Shown: positions 21,719-33,465 of the stretch, piece after piece
Position numbering within the stretch: position 1 is the stretch's first letter
Layout of the letters: each line of letters starts with the position of its first letter
From: Microthyrium microscopicum
Lineage: Eukaryota > Ascomycota > Dothideomycetes > Microthyriales > Microthyriaceae
Assembly: GCA_010405405.1 (NCBI GenBank)
Contig: MU004231.1
Span: 985,736-1,049,735 of the forward strand
Direction of reading: 5' to 3'
Length of the DNA stretch: 64,000 nucleotides
Program-made: the position numbers and the translations under genes
The notes under the pieces: generated by a model
What the model was told of the DNA's origin: nothing
The model's database searches: none
Seen by the model: only the letters and a program-made list of their open reading frames with translations

Positions 21719-22902
21719 TAAGATCATAATATTCTTAGTAAAGTCCTTGCTATTAATGCTCTAGAGATTCCCTACGCATCATAATTAGGCTATGTGTATA
21801 ATATAAGTATAGTATAAGAACGAACTTTAATAAGACGGACAATTGATAGCTTTAATAGACGTTCATGCGTTTATAGGACATAAAAGACTTCTACTTAGTA
21901 ATTAGAAGCAACTACTGATTAGTATTACTAGATTAAATAACAAGCTAGGCTTAATGGGTGAGCTTGCTTACAAACAACTAACAAAACTATTATTAGATTA
22001 GATACTACGTTACATAAGTTCTACTAAAGAGTATAGCTATTTATAAGATAATCTTAGAGAATTAGCAAGTGAAGGACATCGTAGGTAGTTAGTTAGCAAC
22101 ACTATATAAGTTAATAATTAATACGGTATTAGTAAGGGTAAAGTAGATTTCAAAGGATTAATATAGTTATAGCGGAAGATACACGGGGACAAAGTACCCT
22201 TATATAGTGTCCATTTCTATTTTAAGACGTAAGTTACGCTAAGGTATAACGTAAGCCGTTAGTAAGCAACTCGAGCTATAGCTAAGTACTTATAAGCTCG
22301 CTATAAGCTAACGTAAGCCAATGTGATTATACTTAATCTAAGCCTAAGCCGCTCTAATTATGCCTGATTTTCTCTCTAAGCAGTATGAAAAGGGTCTAAA
22401 ATTAGGCCCTAATTAACTCATACAGATATGAGGTGTTACAGACTAACTAGTCCCATTTTCGAACCCTAATTATCCGTAGCTTAGCTCTTTAACCCCCTAT
22501 ACTAATAATACTTTCTATTAATCTATAGTTCTTAATACAGCTTAAATAATTTAATTTATATATTTACTAAGTAGTATATAATAATTTTTACAGCTTTTAT
22601 AGAGTAGAATTTAAAAGGTTTTAAATATCTATCTTTAATTAAGTTATAAAGAGACTTTACGTCGAAAAACTATTAGCTTACTAAGTTATTTTCATTTAAA
22701 GCCCCTAAACAGAAGTAATAATAGCTAAAGTCTCCCTAAGCCTAAGGTAAGGTTAGTCTATTCTATTCTTACTAAAGGCAAAGCTTCCACTAAGTAGATA
22801 AGAAGGAATTACTAATGACTAGACGAGGATTGCGAGTAATAACCTTAAACAAAACATTACTATAAAGGAGGACCCGCTACCGCCACCACTAAAGACTAAC
22901 GA

Positions 22903-23159
22903 GTTGTTTAATAATATGCCTTCCGAGCGAGTCAGAACCATATATTACAGGACGTCTATCGTCATTAAAGCCACTATGAGGGCGCGGGTTGTTTAATAAT
23001 GCGCCTACTAGGCGAGCTAGAGCCATACATTATAGGACGTCTATCGTCGTTAAAGCTACAACCAGAGAGCGTCTCTCAGACTAACGAGTTATTTAACAAG
23101 GCGCCTACTAAGCGAGCTAGAGCCATATATTACAAGACGTTTGTCGTTATTAAAGCTAC
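22903..23159. repeat. Three direct copies of a 72-base unit
   Basis: Units at 22903-22974, 22988-23059 and 23088-23159, each starting gttgttta or gttattta and ending in taaagc followed by cac or ctac. Spacers are 13 and 28 bases. Shared internal words include gcgag, agagccat (copies 2 and 3) and gacgt. Most differences are transitions. The units share a GC-richer composition than their surroundings. Function unknown; they could be a subterminal repeat of a larger element or the core of a minisatellite. Confidence 0.8.
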
Positions 23160-24061
23160 GTTTAAGAAGTCATAAGCTCTTAGTAATATCCAGGGGTAAG
23201 CTAGAGATCTTTGATTAAAGAATCAATCCTTTAGTAGAGGTATGTTGGCTATAGTAGAGCGGGGCTATATAAGAGACTAGTAGGTTGCATTGTACTATAT
23301 ATATAGGGTTAAATTATGCTTACTAGAAAAAGAAACGTTAGGATATAGTTCTAGCAAGCGCCTTTCTACTACCTAAACTATGACGTAAGCAGGGCATAAT
23401 GCTTAACAAGCATGGTATAGGCAGCTAGTGCTAGCGGACCTTTAGAGCGTAACCTAATAGTGGAATAACTGCGTCTTCTGCGCAAGCTGAATGGATACAA
23501 GACTCCTAGTACCCCTATGATGATAGCTCATCTATAATAGGTTGCTTATCCGTGCCAGCATGTCTAGGCGCTTGATGAGACTAAAGACTGCATCCACGTA
23601 GCACAGTTACTACCTAGAGACTATAACTAGGTAGCTATATATTCATGCGAGCATGCTATGCTAAAGCTGGTGTACAATGCCCTACTAGTAGAACTAGTTC
23701 TCCTCTAAAAGTGCGTATAATATTCCAAAGAAGGGACATAGACGGCATACGGCAGCCTAATGTGCTAATTAAGCTATAGTAATCCTAGGTGCTTTCTTGA
23801 AGCCTACTTCGTTCTCCTTGCTCTTCTCTAGCCATTCCCGCAGGCATTTCTATGTCCGATGGTAGTAGAGATCTAGAAGCAAGTTGACTCATAGATATAT
23901 TATTTAGGAACGGAGCCTATTTAGTTGAGATGGCGTAAGCTTAGATATTATTAGACTAATTGTGCTTCAGCGGTTTTCTATTAGTGAAGTGAACGCGTTA
24001 CTATTACTTAGTTTTGGAGTAAGAGTCACATGCGCAAATGTGGTAATAGCTGCCAGAACTA

Positions 24062-26244
24062 CTCGTCTTCACCAGTACGTGCACGGACCCACCTCCTGCA
24101 CCATTAACTTTGTAAGCACTTAGAAACTTTCTAAACGCGGAACTTTACATCTACGCTAGCAAATAACACTAAATTTTGTAATTAAATTAATCTAAAAGTA
24201 ATCTTTTAGTTTTGCTAACATACGCAATTAGAAAGCCACTGTAAAGGCTTAGCGTTACGCTTTAGTCTCCCACTCGGGTGTTTCGCATCACTACCTTCCT
24301 TTTCTAGTATAGCCGCAATAGGCTCAAATGAGGCTTTAATCTTTGCCCTTAATTAACGCTTCTAGTCTTTTTTATAGTGTTGAGCTTCCTATTAGAGCTA
24401 TTTACTTACATCTCGAGTATTTTTTAAGGCTTTGCGTTTGGCTTCCTATTGGAGCCATTTAATACGACGCTGTTTAGCAGTAATTGCACGTTCAGCCTTG
24501 CGCTGTTCGGCCTCAGAAGCCTTTCGAGCCTTTAATTGCTGCTATTGCTCCTTTTTAAGAGCCTTTTGAGCCTGTTCATCTACCTTGTAATCTTCCTCCT
24601 CTTGTATAAAGGCCTTCGCTTAATGTATTTTGTTTGGGCTATAAAAGACGGCCGTATTAGTTCCATTAGGGCACAGAATCAGATCTAACTTGTTGCCTTT
24701 CCTTTTACGTCGCCTTTCTTTTGCTAGGGTGCCTTAGAGACCTTCGTTTTCAATCTTCATTAGCGCTAATTTAATACTAAGATATTCAACGGTATTCTTC
24801 AACTTAAGGTTCGAATACTAATTAGTAATCTAGTTTTCCCGAAGGATATTATTAAGTGCCCGTTTCACTAGCGCTAATATCTTCTTCTAATTATTATCTA
24901 AGATTGTAGAGACTCTAGAATGATTCAATAATGGCCTAGAGGCTGCCTTTTGCACCAGGTGTTGCGTCATCTCCTCCGGATTGAATGGCTTCAAGCCTGC
25001 TTTCCGCTAGGAACTCTCGATATTCGATTGAACGAATGCTTTCTAATAGGCTTCGTGAAATAAACCCCAAAAGTCGCGTTTGGTGAGGCTTGAATGAGAG
25101 TATAATGTTACCATCGCTACATTAATCTGCTAAGAATAATAAGTTCCTAAAGGCGAGAATAGGCTCAGATTAAGTAGCTGTAACCAATGTGTTGAATGCA
25201 GAGAGAATCGTAGTACGAGAATGCAATTATTAGCACACTATTCTAAGAATTGCATCGTTAAATAGCTTCCGTAGCTATCAAGGAGCAGTAAACGCCATTG
25301 CAACCTATTTGTAGCCTTCCCTTTAGTGTATTAATTAAAGACCTAAGTTAACTAATTGAACCTAATTTCGTTATTCGTCTAGCCGTTTTCAGAGGTCGTT
25401 ATTATTGCCGAATGCTTTATTATATCCAGATTATTAAACTAGGTGGACTGAACGCTTCCTAATAGCGCCTTATAGATTAATGTTAGTAGAATTACTAAAC
25501 CATCTATGCAGATGCATCCGATGCATGTTATCTACTTCCTACTACTATCTTAATAGGCTCTTTTCATTTCATTACTTTCCTAGACTCTTTTAGAATAAAT
25601 ACGCTTCGTCGTATTAAGAATTCTTATTAGAAAGCCTTTTTCATCTATATTATAGATGTTTTCATCCGTTATCTTGTATTTAAGTATCTGTCCGCGCACC
25701 TGTAGCATATTAGCCAGATCGGGCAGTAAAGAGAAGCTGTAATACTATCTCAAAGTAGCTCTTAATTGCAGGGTTTCTATTAGCGCTAATACGATTGTTA
25801 TCAGCGCCTTTGAGATAGCCAGTTTTAAGCTTAATGCTGTTAGCCTTAGTCTATCTCGCAACCCAGTTCTTTCCAGGCTACTTACTAGTAATCTCGTAAG
25901 CAAAATTCCTCACTATTACTAGCGTTAGTAGAGTTCCTCGCCTCGTTAACTAATTAATAAAGGTCATAAGGCTCTTAGACTACTCGTTAGTAAGGAATCG
26001 TCGCTTTGACTAGGCATCGCGTATACTTGTTATTTGGCCTCGAACGCGTCGGGAAACCGTACTCTAATATAAATTAGTCAGCCTGCCCAATTAGGCGTAA
26101 TTTACGCTTTTTGTAGGAGGAGATGCACGTAAAATTACGTTAAGAGCATCCATAATGCGTAAGCTATAAGGTTTTTAGTTTCTATACGCAGAGTAATCTT
26201 TATAGTGCAAGAGGTAGGTCCGTGCACGCGGTAGTAAGAACGAG
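24062..26244 (-). mobile_element. Fot1/pogo-like DNA transposon with decayed DDE_1 transposase
   Basis: About 2.18 kb. Inverted ends at 24060-24101 and 26205-26246 share a 42-base region including cgtgcacggacc and cctc.tgcac; a TA lies at both outer edges as target duplication. The minus strand reads, in order, ENIYNIDEKGFLI (first catalytic Asp context), RLLLLDSYGSYLTMQFLE (second Asp context; normally DGHxSH), LTKRDFWGLFHEAY and SSWRKAGLKPFNPEEM, then a long coiled, Lys/Glu/Ala-rich tail near 24.45-24.62 kb. This order is the DDE_1 transposase of fungal Fot1/pogo elements. Several in-frame TAG/TAA codons and a Gly-to-Ser, His-to-Tyr change in the second Asp motif (RIP-type transitions) show it is dead. 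Confidence 0.85.
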
Positions 26245-26879
26245 TAAGTAGTAGGGATAAAGGCCCGTGCGCTTCGGTATCCAAATGGCTTGGCGCTGTC
26301 GTTAGGTTTTGTTATATATCTTACTTTTGCGCTAGATAACTCTGCGACAAAGTCTTAAACAACATAGCTACTCGTTCGAAGCTTATAGTCGCCTAGCAAA
26401 GACTACCTATGCTATCCTTAGAGAATAAAAGTATATATGTACCTTGTTGTGCGATGCTTTTAAGTATGTTCTAATATCTCGAAGCGTATTCTAATAACTA
26501 TAAACATCCTGCCCGCCTCTGAACCTCTCGTATTAAGAGGACTTTGGCGGTTAAGAAAGAGTCTATAGTTTAGATAGATAAAAAGCAACAAGAGGCAAGC
26601 GTGCGATAGCGTCTATTATTATTAGAGATCTAATGGTACGCAGGAACAAGCCGTAGAGGGTAATTCATTATAAAGAAACTTACGCCCCTGAACTAATAAT
26701 CGCACTTAAACAACTATATCCTTTACTTAGAAACTAGAGACGTGAAAGTAATCTTAAGAGGCTAAAGCTAAGTAAGTTACTGACTTTAGACAATCTAAAC
26801 GGCCTTGTAAACTTGTCTAGTAACCTATACGGGTCTAGCAATTCTTGGGGGGGAAGTGACGCCTAAATATTATAGAATC

Positions 26880-28160
26880 TAGCATAACTAGTGCTTCTCG
26901 TAAACGGGCGCGACGCAATCCTACCAAAGCTATTGTTAGTAGCTTAGCTGAATAAGAGGAGGTAGAGGACATCAACGGCTAGAAAAATCCTATACTGTAC
27001 TAGATAAAGATGGAACACTGGCCTAAAGGATACTCTAAGTAGAGTAACAACAATATAAGTTATCTACTTGCCAAGCAGAAGTCTTTAGGCTCCTTTCGCT
27101 AGAAGCAATCTATACTAGTCTTTGCTAATCTAGCTTCTATCGCGACGAGCTCTATTACGCTAAGCTTAATAATACCTAGCGACTAAAAGCTACGAGAAGT
27201 TAAGAGCGCTTTTTACTAAGATCCACGTTATGAGACTTTACTTACGACGAAGGGAAGCTTTATAATTAAATCCAACCTTAACGTTAATAACAGAAGTAAG
27301 ACGCTTTGCCGCTCCTTACTCAAGAAGGAGCAAACCGTTCATAAGTAGTCTTTGTTTTATAATGACCTCTTTAAGCAAACCTTCTAAAAGCTTTAGAATT
27401 AGAATGAAGCCAGGATTATTTAAGACATTAGTTAATTAATCGTACCTTTAGTGGAAGCCCTAACAATATATAGAGCTAAGCATCTAAAGGTCTTAATCGA
27501 AAGTGTTAATGAAGGCTAGAATAACTTCTTTCCCTTAATAGGCACGCGTCTACAGCCTAACTACTCTATAGGATTTAACTAGGAAGTATTTACTAACGAG
27601 CAGCTTAATAAGCTTGCCCTATTTATTAACAACTTTATCTCTAGCGATTAGTTGTACTTTATAGCTACGTACTATATATACTTCCTATTCCTTACTTATA
27701 AGATAAAGTGTGGTGCTACAGCCCTTAATATTACAGACTAACAGAATACCTATAATATAATACTTACGTTAAGAGCTACTATTAAGCTCTTTAGACTCGT
27801 TAGTTGTAAGATAGAGCTTTATTAAAAGATTCTCGCCTTCGCAATCTCGCACGACTATAGATTAGTAAGAATCTATAGACACTACCTAATTATTAATAGG
27901 AAGAACACCAAGTACTACTACCATCTAATCTATAAGTTTAGCTTTATAACTCTAGATAGAAAGAAGAAATAGACAGCATATAAGTTCACTAAGAACGTCT
28001 ATAATATATAGATGCCGAATTACTTTAAACAGCTATATTTAACTATAGATTAAATCCTAGTAGATCTAAACTTTAGCGTTGCATAACTTTCCTAGAGTTT
28101 CAAGCTTTTAGAAGACCTTTAGCGCTATAATCTTTCAGGATTAAGCCAGCCTAATTCTTA
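26880..28160 (+). pseudogene. Decayed DUF7924-type fungal gene
   Basis: One plus-strand reading can be followed from about 27005 to 28150 with TAG/TAA interruptions. Recognisable pieces are LREVKSAFY, DPRYETLLTTKGSFI, SKTLCRSLLKKEQTV, LIESVNEG, GTRLQPNYSIGF, CGATALNITD, ILAFAISHDYRLVRIY and KYYYHLIYKFSF. These are the order and wording I know from a family of uncharacterised fungal proteins (now DUF7924), often found in accessory and repeat-rich regions. Stops fall where Gln or Trp is expected, as RIP would produce. Upstream (about 26880-27000) is a likely head without clear homology. No function is established for the family. Family naming is from memory and not checked. Confidence 0.65.
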
Positions 28161-28915
28161 ATTATAAGGAAATAGTCAGCAAAGTACAGGCGGTGCAAGG
28201 AAGTCCACCCCTAATACCTCTTTTACTAGCTGAGGCGTGCTGAAGAGACCTAGGAAAAGGCTTACTAAAGGACAGTAGTATAAATTAGGTAAAGATTATA
28301 TATAATAATTTATCTAGGCATTTAAATAACTTAATTTACTTCCTATTTTATAATACTACAAGCGCTCTAGCAAATCTAGACAACTTCTCTATATAGATAT
28401 TAATATTAGCTAAAGTAAGGCTATTAATATTCTCGCTTAGCATTAGTAATGTTTTTCATATGCTTTAATAAATTACTTTCTCAACGTAGTCCTCTTCTCG
28501 TTCTAGCCTTAACAAAATATATTACACCTTGCTTATATACTATTATATCGCGTTTTCTCTTTTTGCCTACCTATTAATAAGTTAGCCTAATAATAAGCTA
28601 GCTCTTACGTTTACCTCTACTGCCTGCTTCTAGAGTATATACGTCCTCTAGATCTTCTTCGGTATTATTAAAGGAAGCCGCTAACTACAGAAGAAGGGAC
28701 ACTAAACTCTCAGCACCCTTAAAGTTGGTTACAGCGTCGGTGCCTAGTACGTGAGTCGAGCTTACTCATATTAGTTACTAGGGATATCTAATCCTGAATA
28801 GGAGTATTAACTTTTCGTTCTCGGATGCTTGTTCGTGGTGAGGATAGTTCTGTAGGCATTCGAAATGCGGAAAACAGTGTCGGTGATTGGCTGGAAGGGA
28901 CAAAATTGTCCGGTG

Positions 28916-29361
28916 TGTTACAGCCGTCTGGGGCTGAACATGATTGGAGCATACGGCTCCGATATGACTGGCTAAGGAAGTTAGCCTAACTGACTGCTAC
29001 AAAGTGCGAAAGTGGCTGAGGGACTCTTGTCGCATTCGTGGAATGCGATAAAGGCGACAGGGGCGCTGTCGCCACCTTCGCTGTTATCGCTACAGCATTT
29101 CGTATGTCTATATAACGGCCTTAGCACTCATTGCTTGTTGAACTATAGTTCAACTATCTAGTTATCCATTTGCTAGTACGATACATTCTACGCTTCATCG
29201 GAAGCTCTACTTAGAATCATACGGGCATAGTGCTCAAGACCTATCTCTGTCTCTTAAGCCTTTAATAAGCACCTGCTTCTAATCTCCCTTTCAGTACAAT
29301 AACCCCGATAAAGTGATTCGTTTTGTAACCGCTATACTCCTTTGGAGCATAGTTTGTAACA
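28916..29361. mobile_element. Solo LTR of an LTR retrotransposon
   Basis: 446 bases starting tgttacag and ending tgtaaca, so the ends are the expected inverted TG..CA with a 7-base perfect inverted tip. It is flanked on both sides by cggtg (28911-28915 and 29362-29366), a 5-base target duplication. A TATA-like word (tatataac) lies near 29110. Composition is normal, not RIP-skewed, and the duplication is perfect, so it looks whole as an LTR and recent relative to the surrounding AT-rich blocks. No internal region is attached; it probably arose by LTR-LTR recombination. Copia or Gypsy origin cannot be decided from the LTR alone. Confidence 0.82.
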
Positions 29362-29366
29362 CGGTG

Positions 29367-31407
29367 CATCATGGAGCGGATCTCGGACGGCTGTCTCTAT
29401 TTCACACCCCCCTTTGGCTGAATGAGCACTGAAAATACTGTAGCATCAACAGCCTACCGATAAGCCTCTACATAACGCAGCGACCGCAGGCGATAATCCT
29501 TGAGACGGGACTTTATACGTCAAATCGCTTTCTGCTATAACAGGTAGTTTTGCCAGCAGCATTACACATGGATGAGTAGTGTTCAACCATTACTACTCAT
29601 TATTTGCTTGCGTGTCACAATCAATTAGATGATCGTGTGCCATTAGCTATGGTCCTAATCCTAGTAGAAGGCTGCGGGTACTGCTCATCTATCAAAACAA
29701 CCTCGGCCAATTAGATACTATCTCAACCTCGCTATCTTGGGAACTCGTTCTTAATACTCCCTAGCCTAGCACTATACTTATACCTCATTACGGTCCGCCT
29801 CTACCGTTTCAAGACCCCATTCCTTCTCTATTGTTAGCACAAAAATGCCGTTATACCGCCATTTTATCAATTAGCTCTTGCTCAATCTACAAGCGACTAA
29901 ATCTCACCTTCCCGAATTATTATTTTAAATTTTTCTCCTAGTGCCTACTACAATCACAATAGCTAGAACAGGAATCGAAGGAAAACGAGCGACTAGCACA
30001 AAGACAGTAAATGCTACGAAGAAACTCAATCAGCGCCGCACAATGCAAGGTGTAGCTAAGCCAAAGAGACCCAGAGGCAGATCGACTCACCTAGAAGAGT
30101 GTAGTTGCAAATGGTCGACCGATGTGTCGTTTTGTTTGAGGTAACGGCGATCTACTTGAAGGCTTTTGTAGTTTCTTCCCGTTGTGTTGTATACGAGAGT
30201 GGTTAGCGGCCGTCGCTGCCGGCACTATGCTTAATTAGGACGTACAGTATATTATACCACTTTTTGCGACTAGCGAAGACAGGAAATGGCTTTTCTCTCG
30301 GATTCTAGCGATATAGAAGGTAGAAGTCACGCCGCTAGATATGTAGACTCATAGATCCTCGTTATGAACGGCCCCAATCGTCTTGAGGCGCCTGTGCTGG
30401 TTCTGCTTGCCTTCCTGTGTTGTAAATATTGCCGGGATATGGCAGGTCGGCTCCTCTATGACTTGAAAGGTAAAAAGGTTAGAGATTGGAACTGCACGCC
30501 AGTAGCCATCTTATGTCAGTATGTAGTGGCCAAGGGGCATATCAATGAGGGTGCGGAGGTGGCACTCAGGCGAGTAGCCGTTAAGTAAGGCCTCGCGGCT
30601 CTTGTTAGCGGACTGCTCGCATTTTCAGTGGGCGTTTTGATGCTATAGCAATTTTACGGAACTTGCGGGCGTTCTTACGGGTTGATGGGTGCGTGTCCAT
30701 TTCTATCGCCTTCTGTGCCTGACAGAGGTTCGCTAGGACGGACACATAGCTCTGTATGCCCGTGAGACACGCAGCTACAAAGTAAAATCAGGGAGGCGCC
30801 TCTCTCCCCAAGACGCCTTAGGATAATAGCCTACTAGTGGTCCGCTGTAGGGTCAGCCGGTGGCGGCGAGTAACGCAGGCGCCGCGACGAGGTGGCGCCG
30901 TGAATATACAGCCATCTTGAGAGGACTTGGTGCTATGGTGGATAATAGACGAGAGTTGATTAACTTATTCCATCTTCGCTAACTAATAAGCTGTCTTGTT
31001 CCCTAGGGTCTTGGCCTCGCCGCCGTGGCAGGGGCAGGGGCACCCTAATAGTTTCCATCGAGCTTAACCACGGTCCAAAGTGGAGCCTCGGCGACCTTGT
31101 ATCGGCGACCTTGTATCGGCGACCTTGTATTGACGGCCCCAAGAATTTTCGCATCCAATTAGCTCCTCGAAATCGCGTCGATCTTGGCTCTTCAGACAGC
31201 TGTTCAACCGTCGGTCCCTCCCGTAGGCTTTTCAATTTAAGCTACGACACCGAATGGACTAACTCTTCGATTATGATATAAGTAGTGTGGCCATCGACAA
31301 GATAGGGATTCTCCTATCTGCAAACGGAGTTGCCTCCTCATTGCAATTATATTCGTATATTTTTGTCTTCGTGTCGAGGAATTGTTTAATACATAAAGTC
31401 TTTTAAG
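29367..31407. other. accessory spacer without a recognisable gene
   Basis: Base composition is normal to GC-rich. Short frames at 29941-30144, 30364-30588 (plus) and 30960-31235 (minus) show no family and no convincing start context. A perfect 9-base inverted repeat with an 11-base loop lies at 29572-29600. A 14-base unit occurs three times at 31089-31130. The last 150 bases are probably the old promoter of the ABCG pseudogene. Confidence 0.4.
31089..31130. repeat. 14-base unit repeated three times
   Basis: cggcgaccttgtat occurs three times head to tail without a mismatch. A short recent tandem duplication; no role is apparent. Confidence 0.9.
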
Positions 31408-33465
31408 ATGGAGGACAGAGAGCTATCATCCGTTTTATCACATCAGGGAAATGAGAAGCCTGGGAATCCTTCTCACGATATCGAGAGGGGGATCCTGGGC
31501 GAGCTTGTAAATGACAGCGTAGATGTCTATCGCTGGTCAGTATTAACCTTTCTCTGCCACCGGATTCTGGAATCGTACTTCTACTGACAACATCAGGTCA
31601 CATTGTTCCGTTGAAGTCAAGGACCGAGCAACGGGCAATCAGAAGCTAATCCTTGATGATATTTCTGGCGAGGCCAGAGCAGGCGAGGTCATTGCCCTTA
31701 TGGGACCATCGGGCTCAGGCAAGACAACCTTGTTGAACGTGCTCGCGCGACGTGCGGCAGCCGCAAAGGCCAAGGTCACCGGCGAGCTTCTCGTCGACGA
31801 TCAGACGGTGTCTTTGTCCACATTTTGTACCCTTGTCTCGTTCGTTGAACAAGAAGATGCTCTAATTGGTTCGTTGTCCACGCGCGAAACTATCGAGATT
31901 GCTGCACACCTGTCGAGACCGAGGCAATCAACGCGAGCAGGGCGTAAGGCTATAACTGAACAACTCTTGAGCGCATTTGGTCTTAACTTAGCTGTGGACA
32001 CCTTTATTGGCACACCTATCCGGAAGGGCATATCTGGCGGACAGAAGAGACGCGTTTTCGTTGCCAGTTAGCTGGTCACCTTGCCTAAGATCCTATTCCT
32101 TGATGAGCCTACATTGGGGCTGGATTCAACTGCGAGTCGCGAGGTCATGTCCTATATTTGCAAAGTGGCTAGGGAGCTGAAGCTTGTTGTTATTGCGAGT
32201 ATATATCAACCATCGGCATAGATCTTTGCCCTGTTTGACAGACTAGCTCTCCTATCGCAAGGCAAACTATGCTATTTTGGTCTAGTGAGCGAAGTAAACC
32301 CGTACTTTGAGAATATTGGGTCTCCCGTACCTCTGCACACCAATACCGCGGAATACCTGTTGGATCTTGTCAATGCCGACTTTGAGGGCGCTACCAACAT
32401 CGCGTAGATATAGGTAGCTTGGCGAGAGTATGAAGCATTGATGCACACTCTTCATTATAGCGAGAGCCAGGTGGTTCACTGCGAATTTAAGAAGGCTTCT
32501 GCTATTGATGCCGTTGTTGTCATGATCCCGCTCCTCAAGCGAACCATCATGAAGAGCTATCGAGATCTGCTTGCGTATGGTGTGCGCTACGCCATGTACC
32601 TTGGCCTTGCTATTATGATGGGTACTGTGTGGCTCTGGCTTAAGACAGAGCAAGAGTATATTTAGTCCTTTATTAACGCAATTGTAAGTCCTGTCCGTCG
32701 GATGTTGGGATCTTGAACTCATAGCTATGTGTCTAGTTCTTTGGCTTGGCCTTTATGTCGTTTATGGCTGTCGCGTACGTGCCTGCCTACCTGGAAGACC
32801 GTGCCGTCTACGTGAAGGATCGTGTCAACGGCTTGTATGGCCTGACTGCTTTTATGCTCATTAACACGCTCGTTGGTCTCCCGTATCTATTTGGCATCTC
32901 CCTCCTTTTCTCCATCATCGCGTACTGGCTCTTGAACTTTGACTTATCCGCTACGGCGTTCTTTAATTTCGTTATGTGGTAAGTCGCGCCATATAGTTAC
33001 CTACAAACAACATACCCTGATATGCAAACTACTAGGCTTTTCCTTGATCTCCTCGCTGCTGAAGCCCTGGTCGTCTTTGTCTCCTCCCTTATTCCTAGCT
33101 TCGTCATCGCGCTCGCCCTCGTGGCCTTTGCCAATGGCCTTTGGATGTCTGTTGGCGGCTTTCTGCACCCCGTCCCGCTCCTTAACCCTTTTTGGAAGTA
33201 TGTGTTTCACTACATCGATTACTAAGCGTACGTGTTCTAGGGAATGATGGTTAATGAGTTTGCGCGGCGCACGTACTCTTGTATAGCGGACTGCAAGTGC
33301 AATTTCCCCACGGAGGATTTGACTTGTCGTATCCCTGGGACGAGTGTCTTGAGTGCGTACGGGTATCCGCTTGGACAGTAGGACAAATGGGTTGGCATTA
33401 TGATTGCGATCATTGTGGTTTATAGGTTTCTTGGGTGGATTGCCTTGTATGTGCGGAAGTGTTGA
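31408..33465 (+). pseudogene. Half-size ABCG (WHITE-type) transporter pseudogene
   Basis: The start at 31408, an intron at 31536-31596 and probable introns near 32.68-32.74 and 32.98-33.04 kb are still readable. Order: Walker A GPSGSGKTTLL, FVEQEDALIGSLSTRETI, signature ISGGQKRR, Walker B ILFLDEPTLGLDS, then ABC2 membrane helices (RYAMYLGLAIMMGTVW, GLTAFMLINTLVGLPYLFGI, LIPSFVIALALVAFANG), the normal ABC-then-membrane order of ABCG half-transporters. Eight in-frame stops are present, at 32069, 32219, 32405, 32411, 32663, 33223, 33238 and 33379. All are TAG or TAA and most sit where Gln is expected, the signature of C-to-T change at CpA. Splice sites and length are kept, so inactivation looks recent and due to RIP rather than deletion. 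Confidence 0.9.

Larger units (their letters stand above)
20165..28800. repeat. AT-rich, RIP-like block I with nested DNA transposons
   Basis: Composition drops sharply about 200 bases after the GluRS stop. Words such as taata, ttaag and ctata dominate, and recognisable protein fragments are closed almost only by TAA and TAG. This is the pattern of repeat-induced point mutation (CpA to TpA on either strand). The block is patchy: about 22.7-24.0 kb and around the Fot1-like element are less mutated. Named contents are listed separately; the rest (21.72-22.90, 23.16-24.06, 26.25-26.88 and 28.16-28.80 kb) shows no gene I can name. Confidence 0.85.

Noticed and set aside
22433-22470. Second LTR start (tgttacagact)
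   Set aside because: The first bases resemble the solo LTR start, but no matching TGTAACA end or target duplication could be found downstream.
29941-30588. Two short plus-strand frames
   Set aside because: No family, no promoter or start context, and the first lacks an ATG start.
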